Positions 33,635 to 43,591 of a stretch of DNA of 60,089 nt are shown here, piece by piece. Under the pieces are notes generated by a model. The model ran no database searches. It saw nothing but the letters and a program-made list of their open reading frames with translations, and was not told the DNA's origin. The stretch comes from a virus: positions 1 to 60,089 of IMG/VR virus record IMGVR_UViG_3300047496_000093. One strand, given 5' to 3'. The position numbers and the translations under genes are program-made. Position 1 is the first letter of the stretch. Each line of letters begins with the position of its first letter.

Positions 33635-36600
33635 ATGGCTGATGATTTTGGATTCCAGCCATCAGTGCAGCAAACACCTGCTGATGATTTGGGATTTCAA
33701 CCCATTCCTAAAATGCCAGATACTTCTGGCGCGCAAAAGATGGCGCAAGATAATCTTGCTGCAAATGATAACGCTGGAAAATCTCCTGCACAAAATTTAG
33801 ATACGGCAACGGGTGAGCCAGTCAGCAGTTGGTTGAAGGGAGGGAATAAAGATACTCCGATTACACCCCCTACCCGTGAGGCGTATATAAAATCAGTGCA
33901 AGCAGGAACTGCTAATGATTTTGGCGATCATATGCAATCTTTATTGCATAGTGTCGCACCCATAGTAATGGGCGGAATACAGCGGGCCATGCATCCGATG
34001 GATTATGGTAATAAAGTTATGGAAGCGGCAGAAGCAGGTAGTAAGATAATTCCATCTATTCTTGCCTACCCCTTGGCTAATGATGAGCAGCAGGGTATTC
34101 TTCTAAAGAACTTTCCAGAATTGACTGCATATGAAAACCAGCAGAATCCCACGGGCATTGAAAAATATAATCGAGGGTTGGAATTGTTTAATGCTATTCC
34201 TGGCGGAGCAGTGGGGGGGCTTTTCCCGGAAGCATCGGTTATTTCTCCGCTGGTTTCTCCGATTATAGAGAGTGCGGGGGGTGAACCAAAAAAAGAAGGA
34301 GAACCATTAACGTTTAAGCAAACAATTCCGAATGCTATCGGAGCGGTGATGAACGTTTTAGGCGCTATTGGCGCACATCATATTGCTGGAGAATATGCAA
34401 ATCTTCGCGCCAATCGTGCTGTTGGACCTCAATTCCCCGCTGGCTCAGGCCCTTGGGAAACCCCCGCTGCAGATGCGGTTAAGCAGCCCATAGCCGAAGC
34501 TACAAAGACACCTGTTGCTGCACTTACGTCTACTGATGTTGATCAGCATATTGCCATGTCTGTAAAGGATAAGGCTCCTTCGGCAAGTGACTTTAAAGAT
34601 GTTGCAACAGTGACGGGTGCTGATGAAAAAACAATACAAACTATTTATAAGCAAACGGGCATAAAGCCTGATGAAGTATTTGAAGAGGCGCGACAAAATC
34701 CTGATGTTCTTGATGATATCCGCGCTGGCAATGTTCCTGAGAATTTTCCCATTGAGCCGACTTCATCCGCAGCGCCTGAGAGACTTGATGTGGCGCGTGA
34801 TGATGCAACAAAAACTTTTAATGTTGTAGATAAAGATGGCGATCATGTGCGCGGAGGATTCGATAGCCACGAAGAGGCGCAGCAATATATTGACGATAAG
34901 TTACAGGCAGAAGTACTGCAGAGCCAAATTTCCGATGTAGAAAAGGGCAAAGCAAAACCTCAGGATGTTCTCACCCCCGAAAGTGAGAGAGATTTAGATC
35001 AGCCAAAAACAAAAGAGAATATCTATACCGGTGTTGATGAAAAAATTGAGAGCATGACACCAGAAGAACGCGCTCTGCGCTTAGATTCGCTTAACAAAAA
35101 GATGGAAGCGGGGATTATCACTCCAAAGGAATTAGGTGAGAGAGAGGCATTATCGGAAAAACTAAAAGCTACTCCCACCGAACTCGACGTTGCCGGTAAG
35201 CAAGGCGAACAGCTTGTCGCCGCCAATGAGGGAAGACTAAAGTCTAGCGCCCCCCAGAAAGCAGCGAGCGATGGGCTTTTTGATGTCGCTGGCCGAGGGC
35301 AGCAAGATATGTTTGCGGCAAAGCCAAAACCCAATATCATTCCTCCCTCCGAAACCGGTAAACCAACATCTCTTCGTTCATTCCTCTCTAATAATGGCGC
35401 AAAATTCAATGAAGCCAATGAACTCATTTCGATAAAGAAAAATGGCGAAATTATCAAAGGTGCAGATGCTTTGGAATACGCGCATGAGATAGCCAAAGAG
35501 AATGGCTATTTGCCAAAGGATGAAGCTAATAAAACCGCGCAGCCGCTTACTGATTTGCAGAATGCTCTTACTGAAAATGGCGGACGCGATACCACTAGAG
35601 AGCAAGATTCAGATCGCGTAGCAAAAGCCAAAGAGGCGCTAGATGCGCGTAAGAATCTCGATATAAATAAGATGGAGCATGAGGCTCATAGCGCGGGAAT
35701 TGATACTGGGAAAAATGAAGGCGAAACCGATGGGCAATATAAAAGTAGACTGGCGAGGGCGTTAATAGATTTTTATAAGGCGGAAGAAGGTTCTGGCATC
35801 ACGCTAAGGGATGCTATTGGAAAAACTATTGTCGCTGCTGAAAATTTTGTCGGTAAACTCGGCGGAGATTTTTTTAAAAAACTTGGCGATGCTTATATTC
35901 GCACATTTCAACCTGAATTAATGGGCGATAAGGCGTTACGCGCAGATGCGTTCCTTGCTAAATTTAAAGCCAAAGGGCAAGAGGCGCAAAATGCGTTTTA
36001 TCGACAGTCTGAGGTATCGAGAAAAGCATTTGATAGAATGACATCAAATGAGCGATTAGAATGGCTTTATGACCATGAAGTTGGGCGCTGGAACGAAGAG
36101 GAAAATCCAGGCCATGCTCGCTTCCAAGCGATGTTCGATGCTATGCATGAAGCGGAAACAAAAGCAATTGGCGCTGAAACTGGTTATAAGGAAAATTATC
36201 TGCCACATCAATGGGAAAATCCTGATGCTGTAAGGAAATTCTTTAACAGTGCCGCCATGGTAAAGAAATATGGCGCTGATTGGTTTAAAAAGGCAAGCGA
36301 ATTTAAACTTATTCAAGAGGGTATTCGCGCTGGATTTAAGCTTAAGACTGATAATCCAGAATCTATGCTGGTTGCCCGTCAACTTGCCAGTGATAATATG
36401 ATTCGCACAATGGATTTACTGAAGGATATGGAATCCAGCGGATTGGCAAAGCGCACATCTGAATTTTCAATTGATAAAAAAATCAATAAAACGAAAAACT
36501 CTATTGCAGATTTAGAGAAAAAATACAAAGAGGTTGGTGAAAAAATAAATGATCCGAGACAAGCGCAATGGGATTTTTCCAATCCTCTTGTGAGCAAATT

Positions 36601-38407
36601 AATGCGTAGCATGGAAGAGCATATTGCTGATTTGAAATCACGGCTTGATGATTATACGAAGCAAAAGGAAGAAAATAAACTTACACCAGGGCAAATGGCC
36701 GAACTTAAAAATGGGTTCAAAATTATCGGCCCAGACAATAATGCCTGGAATATACATCAGCAAGTTGCCCCGCTGTGGAAAAATGCGATGGAGATGAAGG
36801 GGCTTTGGGAAAATCAAGGCGCTATTGGCGATTCATATCGCACATATATGCAAGGAAAAGCTATATGGACGCAGGTTAAGCTTGGGCTTTCTTTGTTCCA
36901 CCCAGTTCACGTTGCTATGATTAATCTTGCTAGCGGTATAGCCGGTATTGCAGATCATCTTATTAAAGGCGGTAGCGTTAGCGATATCGTATTGAAGGAT
37001 ACTGGACTTGGGATGGGATTGACCAAGGAAACGCTTAAAGCGCAAGATCACCCTGCGGTTAAGGCATGGAATACAGCGCCAGAAGAAAGAACGCCAGAGC
37101 AGAAACAAATGGTTGATAGAATGACCGAGGGCGGCTTTACACCCATTATGTCAGCTCGCGATACGGTGCATTTCAAGGAAAACTTTGATAAAGCTATCAA
37201 AGGCGTGGGACTTAATAATTTGCGTCTAATAGGAACGGCTCTTTCATTGCCAGGTCTTGTCATGAAACCGTTTTTTGAACATTGGATTCCCGGAATGAAA
37301 GCGGAAATTTATCTAAAGCGGTATGAAGATGCACTTGCCCGCGACCCATCACTTGCGAATGATGCTGGTAAACGCGGGGAAATGGCTCGTCAGATTGCAA
37401 AAGACACTGACCGCACATATGGCGAAATGAATAATGATGTGCAATTCTGGAATAGAAATGTTCGGGATAGTTTCAATGCTGCCTTTATTTCAGGCGGCTG
37501 GAAACTTGCTCAGATTTATAATGCTCGCGGCCTGTTACAACCTTTCAAAATAGCCCATGAATTCGCCAAAACAGGTGAGTTTAGCAAGGATGATATTACC
37601 TATCAAATGCTTCATGCTTATACCTATACCGCTCTTACATTGGCTTTAGGTGGCGCGATAAACACGATGCTTGGCAATCCTATCGGTGCAGCTAAGGATA
37701 CGGCATGGGATATAGTGAAAAATCTTGTGGCACCGAAAACAGGTGAAAATAATCCTGATGGGACGCCTATTCGACTTAACCAGCCAGCATTCGCTAAGGA
37801 AGCCTATAATTTAGCGCATGAAATTAATACTAAGGGATTGATAGGGGGGGCGGCAGCCTTTCTATATCATCAAACCCTTTTGCCGGGGATTGCCGATACC
37901 CTTAACAATCGTGATTTTATCGGTCATAAGCTTATTTCAGACCCTACCGATTTGCATCAATGGATGAATGCCGGATGGGACACCATTATGCCAATTTCCT
38001 ATCAACAATACGAAAAGGCTGAGGGAAAACAAAGCGAAGTGGGAAAAGTAGCTGGTGTTCTTGGTTTCCCTATGGCTGGCGCATACCTAAATCAGACCCC
38101 ATTTGAGCAAAGGGTTTTGGCTATTTACGATGAACAAAACCCGCCTAAATCAGATTCTTATTCGGCGAAACTAAAAACAGAATTGAGGGGCGCTGTTGCT
38201 GCTGCCGACAAGGAATCTATTGAGAAAATAAAAGATAGAATGAGAAAAGAGGGCATGACTGAAAAGCAAATTTCTAACGCTGAAAAACCCTATACTAAAA
38301 AGTTTGTTGATACGGCATGGAAGGATTTACCGATAGCCGATCAAAAGCGTCTTATTGAATCCGCTTCTCCGGAGGAAAGAGAGAAGTTCAAAGTAAAGGG
38401 CGAATAA
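33635..38407 (+). CDS. Giant internal virion / ejection protein (1590 aa)
   Basis: The largest protein of the phage, in the T7 gp16 position. The N-terminus repeats DDFGFQP/DDLGFQP. The middle is acidic and low in complexity; from about 770 it is helical (FDRMTSNERLEWLYDHEVGRW, ENYLPHQW), and residues about 1070-1400 include amphipathic/hydrophobic segments (YTYTALTLALGGAINTML) that may enter the inner membrane during ejection. No transglycosylase or polymerase motif is obvious. A/T-rich codon use differs from the capsid gene. Confidence 0.75.
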   Translation: MADDFGFQPSVQQTPADDLGFQPIPKMPDTSGAQKMAQDNLAANDNAGKSPAQNLDTATGEPVSSWLKGGNKDTPITPPTREAYIKSVQAGTANDFGDHMQSLLHSVAPIVMGGIQRAMHPMDYGNKVMEAAEAGSKIIPSILAYPLANDEQQGILLKNFPELTAYENQQNPTGIEKYNRGLELFNAIPGGAVGGLFPEASVISPLVSPIIESAGGEPKKEGEPLTFKQTIPNAIGAVMNVLGAIGAHHIAGEYANLRANRAVGPQFPAGSGPWETPAADAVKQPIAEATKTPVAALTSTDVDQHIAMSVKDKAPSASDFKDVATVTGADEKTIQTIYKQTGIKPDEVFEEARQNPDVLDDIRAGNVPENFPIEPTSSAAPERLDVARDDATKTFNVVDKDGDHVRGGFDSHEEAQQYIDDKLQAEVLQSQISDVEKGKAKPQDVLTPESERDLDQPKTKENIYTGVDEKIESMTPEERALRLDSLNKKMEAGIITPKELGEREALSEKLKATPTELDVAGKQGEQLVAANEGRLKSSAPQKAASDGLFDVAGRGQQDMFAAKPKPNIIPPSETGKPTSLRSFLSNNGAKFNEANELISIKKNGEIIKGADALEYAHEIAKENGYLPKDEANKTAQPLTDLQNALTENGGRDTTREQDSDRVAKAKEALDARKNLDINKMEHEAHSAGIDTGKNEGETDGQYKSRLARALIDFYKAEEGSGITLRDAIGKTIVAAENFVGKLGGDFFKKLGDAYIRTFQPELMGDKALRADAFLAKFKAKGQEAQNAFYRQSEVSRKAFDRMTSNERLEWLYDHEVGRWNEEENPGHARFQAMFDAMHEAETKAIGAETGYKENYLPHQWENPDAVRKFFNSAAMVKKYGADWFKKASEFKLIQEGIRAGFKLKTDNPESMLVARQLASDNMIRTMDLLKDMESSGLAKRTSEFSIDKKINKTKNSIADLEKKYKEVGEKINDPRQAQWDFSNPLVSKLMRSMEEHIADLKSRLDDYTKQKEENKLTPGQMAELKNGFKIIGPDNNAWNIHQQVAPLWKNAMEMKGLWENQGAIGDSYRTYMQGKAIWTQVKLGLSLFHPVHVAMINLASGIAGIADHLIKGGSVSDIVLKDTGLGMGLTKETLKAQDHPAVKAWNTAPEERTPEQKQMVDRMTEGGFTPIMSARDTVHFKENFDKAIKGVGLNNLRLIGTALSLPGLVMKPFFEHWIPGMKAEIYLKRYEDALARDPSLANDAGKRGEMARQIAKDTDRTYGEMNNDVQFWNRNVRDSFNAAFISGGWKLAQIYNARGLLQPFKIAHEFAKTGEFSKDDITYQMLHAYTYTALTLALGGAINTMLGNPIGAAKDTAWDIVKNLVAPKTGENNPDGTPIRLNQPAFAKEAYNLAHEINTKGLIGGAAAFLYHQTLLPGIADTLNNRDFIGHKLISDPTDLHQWMNAGWDTIMPISYQQYEKAEGKQSEVGKVAGVLGFPMAGAYLNQTPFEQRVLAIYDEQNPPKSDSYSAKLKTELRGAVAAADKESIEKIKDRMRKEGMTEKQISNAEKPYTKKFVDTAWKDLPIADQKRLIESASPEEREKFKVKGE

Positions 38408-38488
38408 CCCCTAGCCAACCACCACTAGATGTAGTATTATTTACCCCAAGAATGGCATAAGCCATCAGCCCGACCAAAAGAGGCAATT

Positions 38489-40552
38489 GTGACCGTAAGT
38501 ACGCAAGCATCGACAACGACTATTGGCGGCAACGGCTCTACGACCGTTTTTAATTTTTCGTTCATCGGGGTTAGCGCAGCCGATATCGAAGTTTTCATCA
38601 CCGTTGCTGGTGTTCTAACGAATTTATCCCCAAGCCAATATACATTGTTTTTAAATCCTGCCGCGAGCGGTCAACAATGGGGTATAGGCGGTACCATCAC
38701 ATACCCATTGTCTGGCCCAGCCCTCGCCAACGGCACGACGATTACTATCAACCGTATCGTCCCACTTACGCAGCAAACCAGCATCTCTAACCAAGGTGAC
38801 TTCTATCCACAAGTCATCGAAACTGCGTTAGACACGCTTGAATTTCAGATACAACAAGTTTCTGGGCGCACAGGCCAGTTGCGTGGTCAGTGGGTGACGG
38901 GCGCTAATTACAACACCGGAGATATTGTACAAGACGGATCCAACGGTGCTAACACACTGAATTATTATACCTGTATTATTGCGAACACATCCGGCACGTG
39001 GTCAACTGACCTTGCAGCGGGGGATTGGGCTTTAGGGATAAATACCCAGCAAATCGCAGGTTACGCAACAAGCGCGGCGGCAAGTGCTACGGCAGCAGCT
39101 GCGAGCGCAACATCGGCATCTACATCAGCAACGAATGCTGCATCGTCAGCCACCACAGCAACGACAGAAGCAGGAATCGCTACTACACAGGCTTCGAATG
39201 CCTCGACATCGGCAACCAATGCGGCAAGTTCGGCTACGAGCGCCTCGACCTCAGCGTCAAATGCAAGTGCATCGGCAACCTCCGCCGCATCTTCGGCTAC
39301 GACTGCGACGACGCAAGCAGGCATTGCTACCACTCAGGCAAGTAATGCCTCTACAAGCGCTACAAACGCAGCGACCTCTGCTACAAACGCAGCAAATAGC
39401 GCTACGGCAGCAGCTGCGAGTGCGGTTGCGGCAGGTTCAACCCTCACCGCCACGTCAACCACCTCCAATACGATTGGCACTGGTAACTTCACGTTCACCA
39501 CGCAGGCCAATAAGAACTTCATTGGCGGCCAACCGATCCAGGTCGCATCAAACGCAAACGCAACGAACTATATCAATGGATATATAAGCAGCTACAGCGG
39601 TACAACGCTCGTAGTAACCGAGACGAATAATGGTGGTTCAGGCGCGCATAGCGACTGGAACATCTCGGCATCCGGTACACAAGGTCCGTCTGGTGGTGGA
39701 ACGGGCACTGTCACATCAACTTCAATAGTGAGCGCTAATGGTTTTGCGGGTACGGTAGCCAATCCGACGACCACGCCTGCTATTACCGTGTCGACTTCTG
39801 TCAACGCCCCGGTGCTTTCTGGGAACGGAACAGCCATTGCTGCTGCCACTACCACTGGATCAGGCTCCACTGTCGTTCTTGCAACTTCCCCTAGCCTAAT
39901 CACCCCAGCGCTCGGTACCCCTTCTTCGGGCACACTGACTAACGCTACGGGATTGCCTATTTCAACGGGTGTCAGCGGACTTGGAACTGGAGTAGCTACT
40001 TTTCTAGCAACACCATCCAGTGCGAATCTTGCTGCGGCACTGACTGATGAAACAGGAACAGGGTCCGCGGTATTCTCTAATTCCCCAACTCTAGTCACCC
40101 CGACCATCGGAGCCGCCGCAGGCACCTCTCTTAGTTTGAGCGGATTGACCGCGTCTTCTGCGGTAGCAACGGATGCGTCTAAGAATCTCATCAGTGTCAC
40201 CAACACTGGAACGGGGAACAATGTCCTTGCCACTTCACCTACACTCGTGACTCCCGCGTTAGGCACACCTTCTAGTGGCAATCTTTCTAATTGCACAAAT
40301 ATTCCAGTGGCAATTATGACAGCGCTTGCTGTGGGGTCGATTATTTTGGCAAGATATAATGTTGCCAGTACGCTTGCCGCAGGCAGTACAACAGCCGCCA
40401 GCAATATAACATGTTTCTGTTTAAATTCTTCCGCCGCTTATAATCCTCAATCGAGCGGGAATTCTCTAAGCGGAACTTGGCAGGCGCTGCAAGCTATCGA
40501 CGGATCAACAACGGCTAGTAAGGATCTGGGTTTATGGCAAAGGACGGTATAA
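38489..40552 (+). CDS. Tail fibre with T7 gp17-like N-terminal domain (687 aa)
   Basis: It has a GTG start behind AAAGAGG. Residues 1-140 (FNFSFIGVSAADIEVFIT, NRIVPLTQQTSISNQGDFYP) match the virion-attachment domain of T7-type fibres. About 200-330 is an Ala/Ser/Thr coiled-coil made of short repeats (SATSAS, TQASNAST). The distal part contains repeated SPTLVTPALGTPSSG-like turns shared with the 767-aa fibre, and the tip ends with DGSTTASKDLGLWQRTV. It anchors the adsorption apparatus. Confidence 0.82.
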   Translation: MTVSTQASTTTIGGNGSTTVFNFSFIGVSAADIEVFITVAGVLTNLSPSQYTLFLNPAASGQQWGIGGTITYPLSGPALANGTTITINRIVPLTQQTSISNQGDFYPQVIETALDTLEFQIQQVSGRTGQLRGQWVTGANYNTGDIVQDGSNGANTLNYYTCIIANTSGTWSTDLAAGDWALGINTQQIAGYATSAAASATAAAASATSASTSATNAASSATTATTEAGIATTQASNASTSATNAASSATSASTSASNASASATSAASSATTATTQAGIATTQASNASTSATNAATSATNAANSATAAAASAVAAGSTLTATSTTSNTIGTGNFTFTTQANKNFIGGQPIQVASNANATNYINGYISSYSGTTLVVTETNNGGSGAHSDWNISASGTQGPSGGGTGTVTSTSIVSANGFAGTVANPTTTPAITVSTSVNAPVLSGNGTAIAAATTTGSGSTVVLATSPSLITPALGTPSSGTLTNATGLPISTGVSGLGTGVATFLATPSSANLAAALTDETGTGSAVFSNSPTLVTPTIGAAAGTSLSLSGLTASSAVATDASKNLISVTNTGTGNNVLATSPTLVTPALGTPSSGNLSNCTNIPVAIMTALAVGSIILARYNVASTLAAGSTTAASNITCFCLNSSAAYNPQSSGNSLSGTWQALQAIDGSTTASKDLGLWQRTV

Positions 40553-40553
40553 T

Positions 40554-40757
40554 ATGAACATCGTATCAGCATCCAATCCTATTTATTCTAAGGCAGACAA
40601 TTCGACTATTGATGTGCGCGCAACGTTTGATAATGGAAATACGTACCCCTACACATCAGCTGCTTATGACAATACCGATTATGGTATTCAGCTTTGGACA
40701 GATTTGAATTCAGGAAAATACGGTACCATCTTACCGTATGTGAGTCCTGTACCATGA
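40554..40757 (+). CDS. Small fibre-associated protein (67 aa)
   Basis: It begins just after the fibre stop. The pattern IVSASNPIYSKADNSTIDVRATFDN and YGIQLWTDLNSGKYGTI resembles small proteins often encoded next to tail fibre genes; a chaperone or cap role is guessed. Its stop overlaps the next start as ATGA. Confidence 0.55.
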   Translation: MNIVSASNPIYSKADNSTIDVRATFDNGNTYPYTSAAYDNTDYGIQLWTDLNSGKYGTILPYVSPVP

Positions 40758-41254
40758 TTCTAGTCATTGCGTATATCATTGCATGTGGCGTACTCAATAG
40801 AGCGCGAGGCACTCAGTTGTTTAATTTAGCAGGATCGACTGAGATAGGACGCATTGTGTCGATGGCTACGATTTCGATCTTCACGTCGTTTTTCATGATT
40901 CCCAATAATACAAAAATTCTCGAAATGTTTATTGTGATTTTCGCAGGACTCATGCTCTGGTGTTCGCCCGCATGGGACACATATTGGTCGGCAGAAATTG
41001 GAAACGACAAAGCGCATTCGAAGCTGTGGGGATGCTATCACATGGCAGTACGTCAGATGCTTATCCTGCCTACCTTTATAGCAGCGGCATCTGTATCCAA
41101 CCATCCCGAGAAATACATATACAGCCTTTCAGGTCTCACACTATGGATTCCGTATCTCGCATGGGGCGCGGTTAATTCGTCGAAATCAATTGGACGCGCT
41201 GAATACACAATCGGCGCGATCATTGGCGCAACATTATATATGATGGTTAGTTAG
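40754..41254 (+). CDS. Polytopic inner-membrane protein inside the fibre cluster (166 aa)
   Basis: The ATG at 40754 overlaps the upstream stop. About five or six hydrophobic spans are visible: MILVIAYIIACGVL, VSMATISIFTSFFMIP, MFIVIFAGLMLWC, MLILPTFIAAASV, YSLSGLTLWIPYLAWGAV and IGAIIGATLYMMVS. No family recognised. A membrane protein among fibre genes is out of place for a virion part; superinfection exclusion or envelope modification is possible. Confidence 0.62.
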   Translation: MILVIAYIIACGVLNRARGTQLFNLAGSTEIGRIVSMATISIFTSFFMIPNNTKILEMFIVIFAGLMLWCSPAWDTYWSAEIGNDKAHSKLWGCYHMAVRQMLILPTFIAAASVSNHPEKYIYSLSGLTLWIPYLAWGAVNSSKSIGRAEYTIGAIIGATLYMMVS

Positions 41255-41255
41255 C

Positions 41256-41975
41256 ATGGTTTTCAAATCGGAAGTAGGCGGCATACGCTCGTTAAACGGA
41301 GAAATAGGTGATGTCACCCTCACGTCAAGCGGCAACACCGTTACAATAACGACCCCTACTTCAAATACGATAAATCTGGAGACTTCTGGTGGCGGGTCTA
41401 CTGCGTTCAACGCAATAACGTCCGGTACCAATAATGCAGCAGCAATGGTGGTCGGAACAGGGGCATCGTTATCTGTATCAGGAAGCGGCACTATATCAGC
41501 CACGTCGTCTTCCGTAACAAACGCCCTTGCTTCGGCCACGACGACAGTGAATGTCTCATCTGCGGTGGCACCTACTACAGGGCAAGTTCTCACGGCGACT
41601 GGTTCTTCCGCTGCCACATGGCAAACACCTGGGGGAGCTTATTCTCCTATCCCAACGACGGTTGTAACGGGCACAACTCAGGCAATGTCCACCAACAATG
41701 CCTACGGAGCCAATAATGCTGCGCAGGTAGTATTTACATTGCCCTCCACATTTGCAGTGGGCGATGAAATGATAATTATGGGACTCGGCGCTGGCGGTTG
41801 GAAAATTGCTCAAAATGCAAGCCAGCTTATTCACATGAGCGGGCAAGTCACTACTACAGGTACAGGCGGTTCTTTATCTTCTGGTACTCAATATGATACG
41901 GTTCATTTAAAAGCCCTCGTCGCTAATACCACGCTTACGGTCATTGGCGCACAAGGCACATTAATAGGTGTGTAA
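41256..41975 (+). CDS. Tail fibre/adhesin paralogue (239 aa)
   Basis: The N-terminal 100 residues (MVFKSEVGG, LTSSGNTVTITTPTSNTINL, ITSGTNNAAAMVVGTGASL) are clearly related to the N-terminus of the 767-aa fibre at 44165. The C-terminal domain NAAQVVFTLPSTFAVGDEMI...GAGGWKIAQNASQLIHM is a beta domain seen at the end of many phage and bacterial adhesins. Probably a receptor-binding tip. Confidence 0.68.
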   Translation: MVFKSEVGGIRSLNGEIGDVTLTSSGNTVTITTPTSNTINLETSGGGSTAFNAITSGTNNAAAMVVGTGASLSVSGSGTISATSSSVTNALASATTTVNVSSAVAPTTGQVLTATGSSAATWQTPGGAYSPIPTTVVTGTTQAMSTNNAYGANNAAQVVFTLPSTFAVGDEMIIMGLGAGGWKIAQNASQLIHMSGQVTTTGTGGSLSSGTQYDTVHLKALVANTTLTVIGAQGTLIGV

Positions 41976-41977
41976 TT

Positions 41978-43063
41978 ATGGTTTGGTCACAAGATTCTAC
42001 TAATGGATCGGGAATTGTTCTTGCCCACGGTAACGGAGCAGATGGTGCGTACGCCGCTTCTTCAGGAACAATAACTCTGCTTCGCGATATGTATTATACA
42101 AGCATTACCCCCAGCGGGACGGCCAGCATAGTCACTAACGGGTATGCTCTCTATTGTACGGGTAATTGCGACCTGACAAATGCGCCTGCAAACTGGCTAG
42201 TATTCAATGGAAACACGGGGGGGAACGGCGTTACAGCAAGTAACGCTGCTGTAAATACAGGCGGAACACAACCAAGTGCAGGAACTTGCGGGTCATCGAC
42301 ACCCGTTGGGGCCGGATCTGGTGCGGGGGGATCAACGAATGCGACGGCTGGGCAAAAATCAACCGCAGCGGCCACATCAAATGCCGCCAACGGTGGCGCG
42401 AACGGGAATGCTGGTGCGGGCGGCGCATCTGCAACCGCTGCTGGCGGTGCGCAAACCACACCAGCAACATCAGGAAGCCCTGTACAGCCCTACTTCAATT
42501 ATCGCGGCAATACTCAATTAACACGTGGCTCGTTGATTATTTCTGGCGGCCAATCGGGTAGCGGCGGAAGCGGTGCGGCTGGAGACGCCACATCAGGATC
42601 GTCAGGGGGAGCTGGCGGAGGTGGCGGCGGAGTGATAGCTATCTTTACGCAAACATTGACACGCGCCGGTACCACGACAGCAGCGTGTATATCCGCTAAG
42701 GGCGGTACCGGCGGCACTGGAGGATCTTCCACAGCTGGAATCAGAGGCGGCGGAGGCGGTGCGGGCGGAGGCGGAGGCGGCTGGGTATTCATCGCCTATG
42801 ATATTCTAGCGGGAACCACCGCGACAAACGCGGTTGATGTCAGCAGCGGGGCTGGGGGAGCTGGAGGGGCTGGGTTTGGCGCCGGAGGGGTCGGCGGAGG
42901 CGGAGGTGACTCTGGGGCTGGGGGACGTTTGACGTTGTATAATCGTCTAACTGCTGTCGCTACTGAGAGTGTTGGAGGTGCTTTGAATGCAGGTACTCCG
43001 GTTGCGTCAGGCAATCCCGGCGGAGCAGCTGGGGGTGCGGTGACTGCACAGTTTAATATATGA
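41978..43063 (+). CDS. Glycine-rich adhesin-like protein (361 aa)
   Basis: After a 90-residue beta domain, the protein becomes strongly Gly-rich, with runs such as GGAGGGGGGV, RGGGGGAGGGGGG and GGAGGAGFGAGGVGGGGG separated by short hydrophobic strands. This resembles the polyglycine-helix layers of T-even gp38-type tip adhesins, in which variable loops bind receptors. Base composition here is GC-rich compared with flanking genes. Confidence 0.7.
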   Translation: MVWSQDSTNGSGIVLAHGNGADGAYAASSGTITLLRDMYYTSITPSGTASIVTNGYALYCTGNCDLTNAPANWLVFNGNTGGNGVTASNAAVNTGGTQPSAGTCGSSTPVGAGSGAGGSTNATAGQKSTAAATSNAANGGANGNAGAGGASATAAGGAQTTPATSGSPVQPYFNYRGNTQLTRGSLIISGGQSGSGGSGAAGDATSGSSGGAGGGGGGVIAIFTQTLTRAGTTTAACISAKGGTGGTGGSSTAGIRGGGGGAGGGGGGWVFIAYDILAGTTATNAVDVSSGAGGAGGAGFGAGGVGGGGGDSGAGGRLTLYNRLTAVATESVGGALNAGTPVASGNPGGAAGGAVTAQFNI

Positions 43064-43182
43064 GATATTTAATCGTATTGTTATTGCTCACATCATGCGT
43101 CGCAAAAAGGGATTTGGGCGTGGGCAAGGATCGATATGAATATACAAATGATATTTTAAAGAATTTAAATAATAAGGAGTAA
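43060..43182 (+). CDS. Tiny lipoprotein with lipobox (40 aa)
   Basis: The ATG overlaps the stop of the adhesin gene (ATGA). The product MRYLIVLLLLTSC has a lipobox (L-T-S-C) with the lipidated Cys at 13, then VAKRDLGVGKDRYEYTND and a helix. Such small outer-membrane lipoproteins in phages can block receptors; that role is inferred from family precedent, not sequence identity. Confidence 0.6.
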   Translation: MRYLIVLLLLTSCVAKRDLGVGKDRYEYTNDILKNLNNKE

Positions 43183-43185
43183 TAT

Positions 43186-43566
43186 ATGGCTTTTCCAACC
43201 ACGTTTGTCCCACAGTCGTTACTTGCGACGCAGACATTAATGCAAAATTTTTGCCCACAACTATCAGCAAGTCTCGCTGTAAGTGGTACGAGTAATAGCG
43301 TGACCTTCGCACCACTCACGGGAAATATTCGTCAGACATTTAAGATCACTAACAAAGGATCGCATGGTGCGTATCTCGCATGGGGATCTGGTTCAGCTAC
43401 CGCCGTAGCATCAAGTTCAACACCTGCGGCGCAGTGTGATTACATCGCTGCAGGTGCGATTTTAACTCAGGATTTCCAAGTTAGCGCCGGTATTTGCGAT
43501 ACGATAGCAGCAATTCAAGACTCCGGGTCTACGACCTTGGAAATAACAGTAGGCTTTGGACAATAA
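43186..43566 (+). CDS. Small structural protein in the fibre region (126 aa)
   Basis: An AAGGAG site precedes it. Beta-rich sequence with SVTFAPLTGNIRQTFKITNKG and a closing EITVGFGQ; similar small proteins occur next to phage fibre or decoration genes. Function unknown. Confidence 0.55.
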   Translation: MAFPTTFVPQSLLATQTLMQNFCPQLSASLAVSGTSNSVTFAPLTGNIRQTFKITNKGSHGAYLAWGSGSATAVASSSTPAAQCDYIAAGAILTQDFQVSAGICDTIAAIQDSGSTTLEITVGFGQ

Positions 43567-43591
43567 CCCCCAAGATATATAAGGATATTTT

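Noticed and set aside
39061-39587. Long alternative-frame genes across the Ala/Ser/Thr-rich fibre shaft
   Set aside because: They arise from repetitive GC-rich codons of the real fibre gene.
42151-43014. Minus-strand Pro-rich proteins opposite the glycine-rich adhesin
   Set aside because: Antisense of GGN codons; no start signals.
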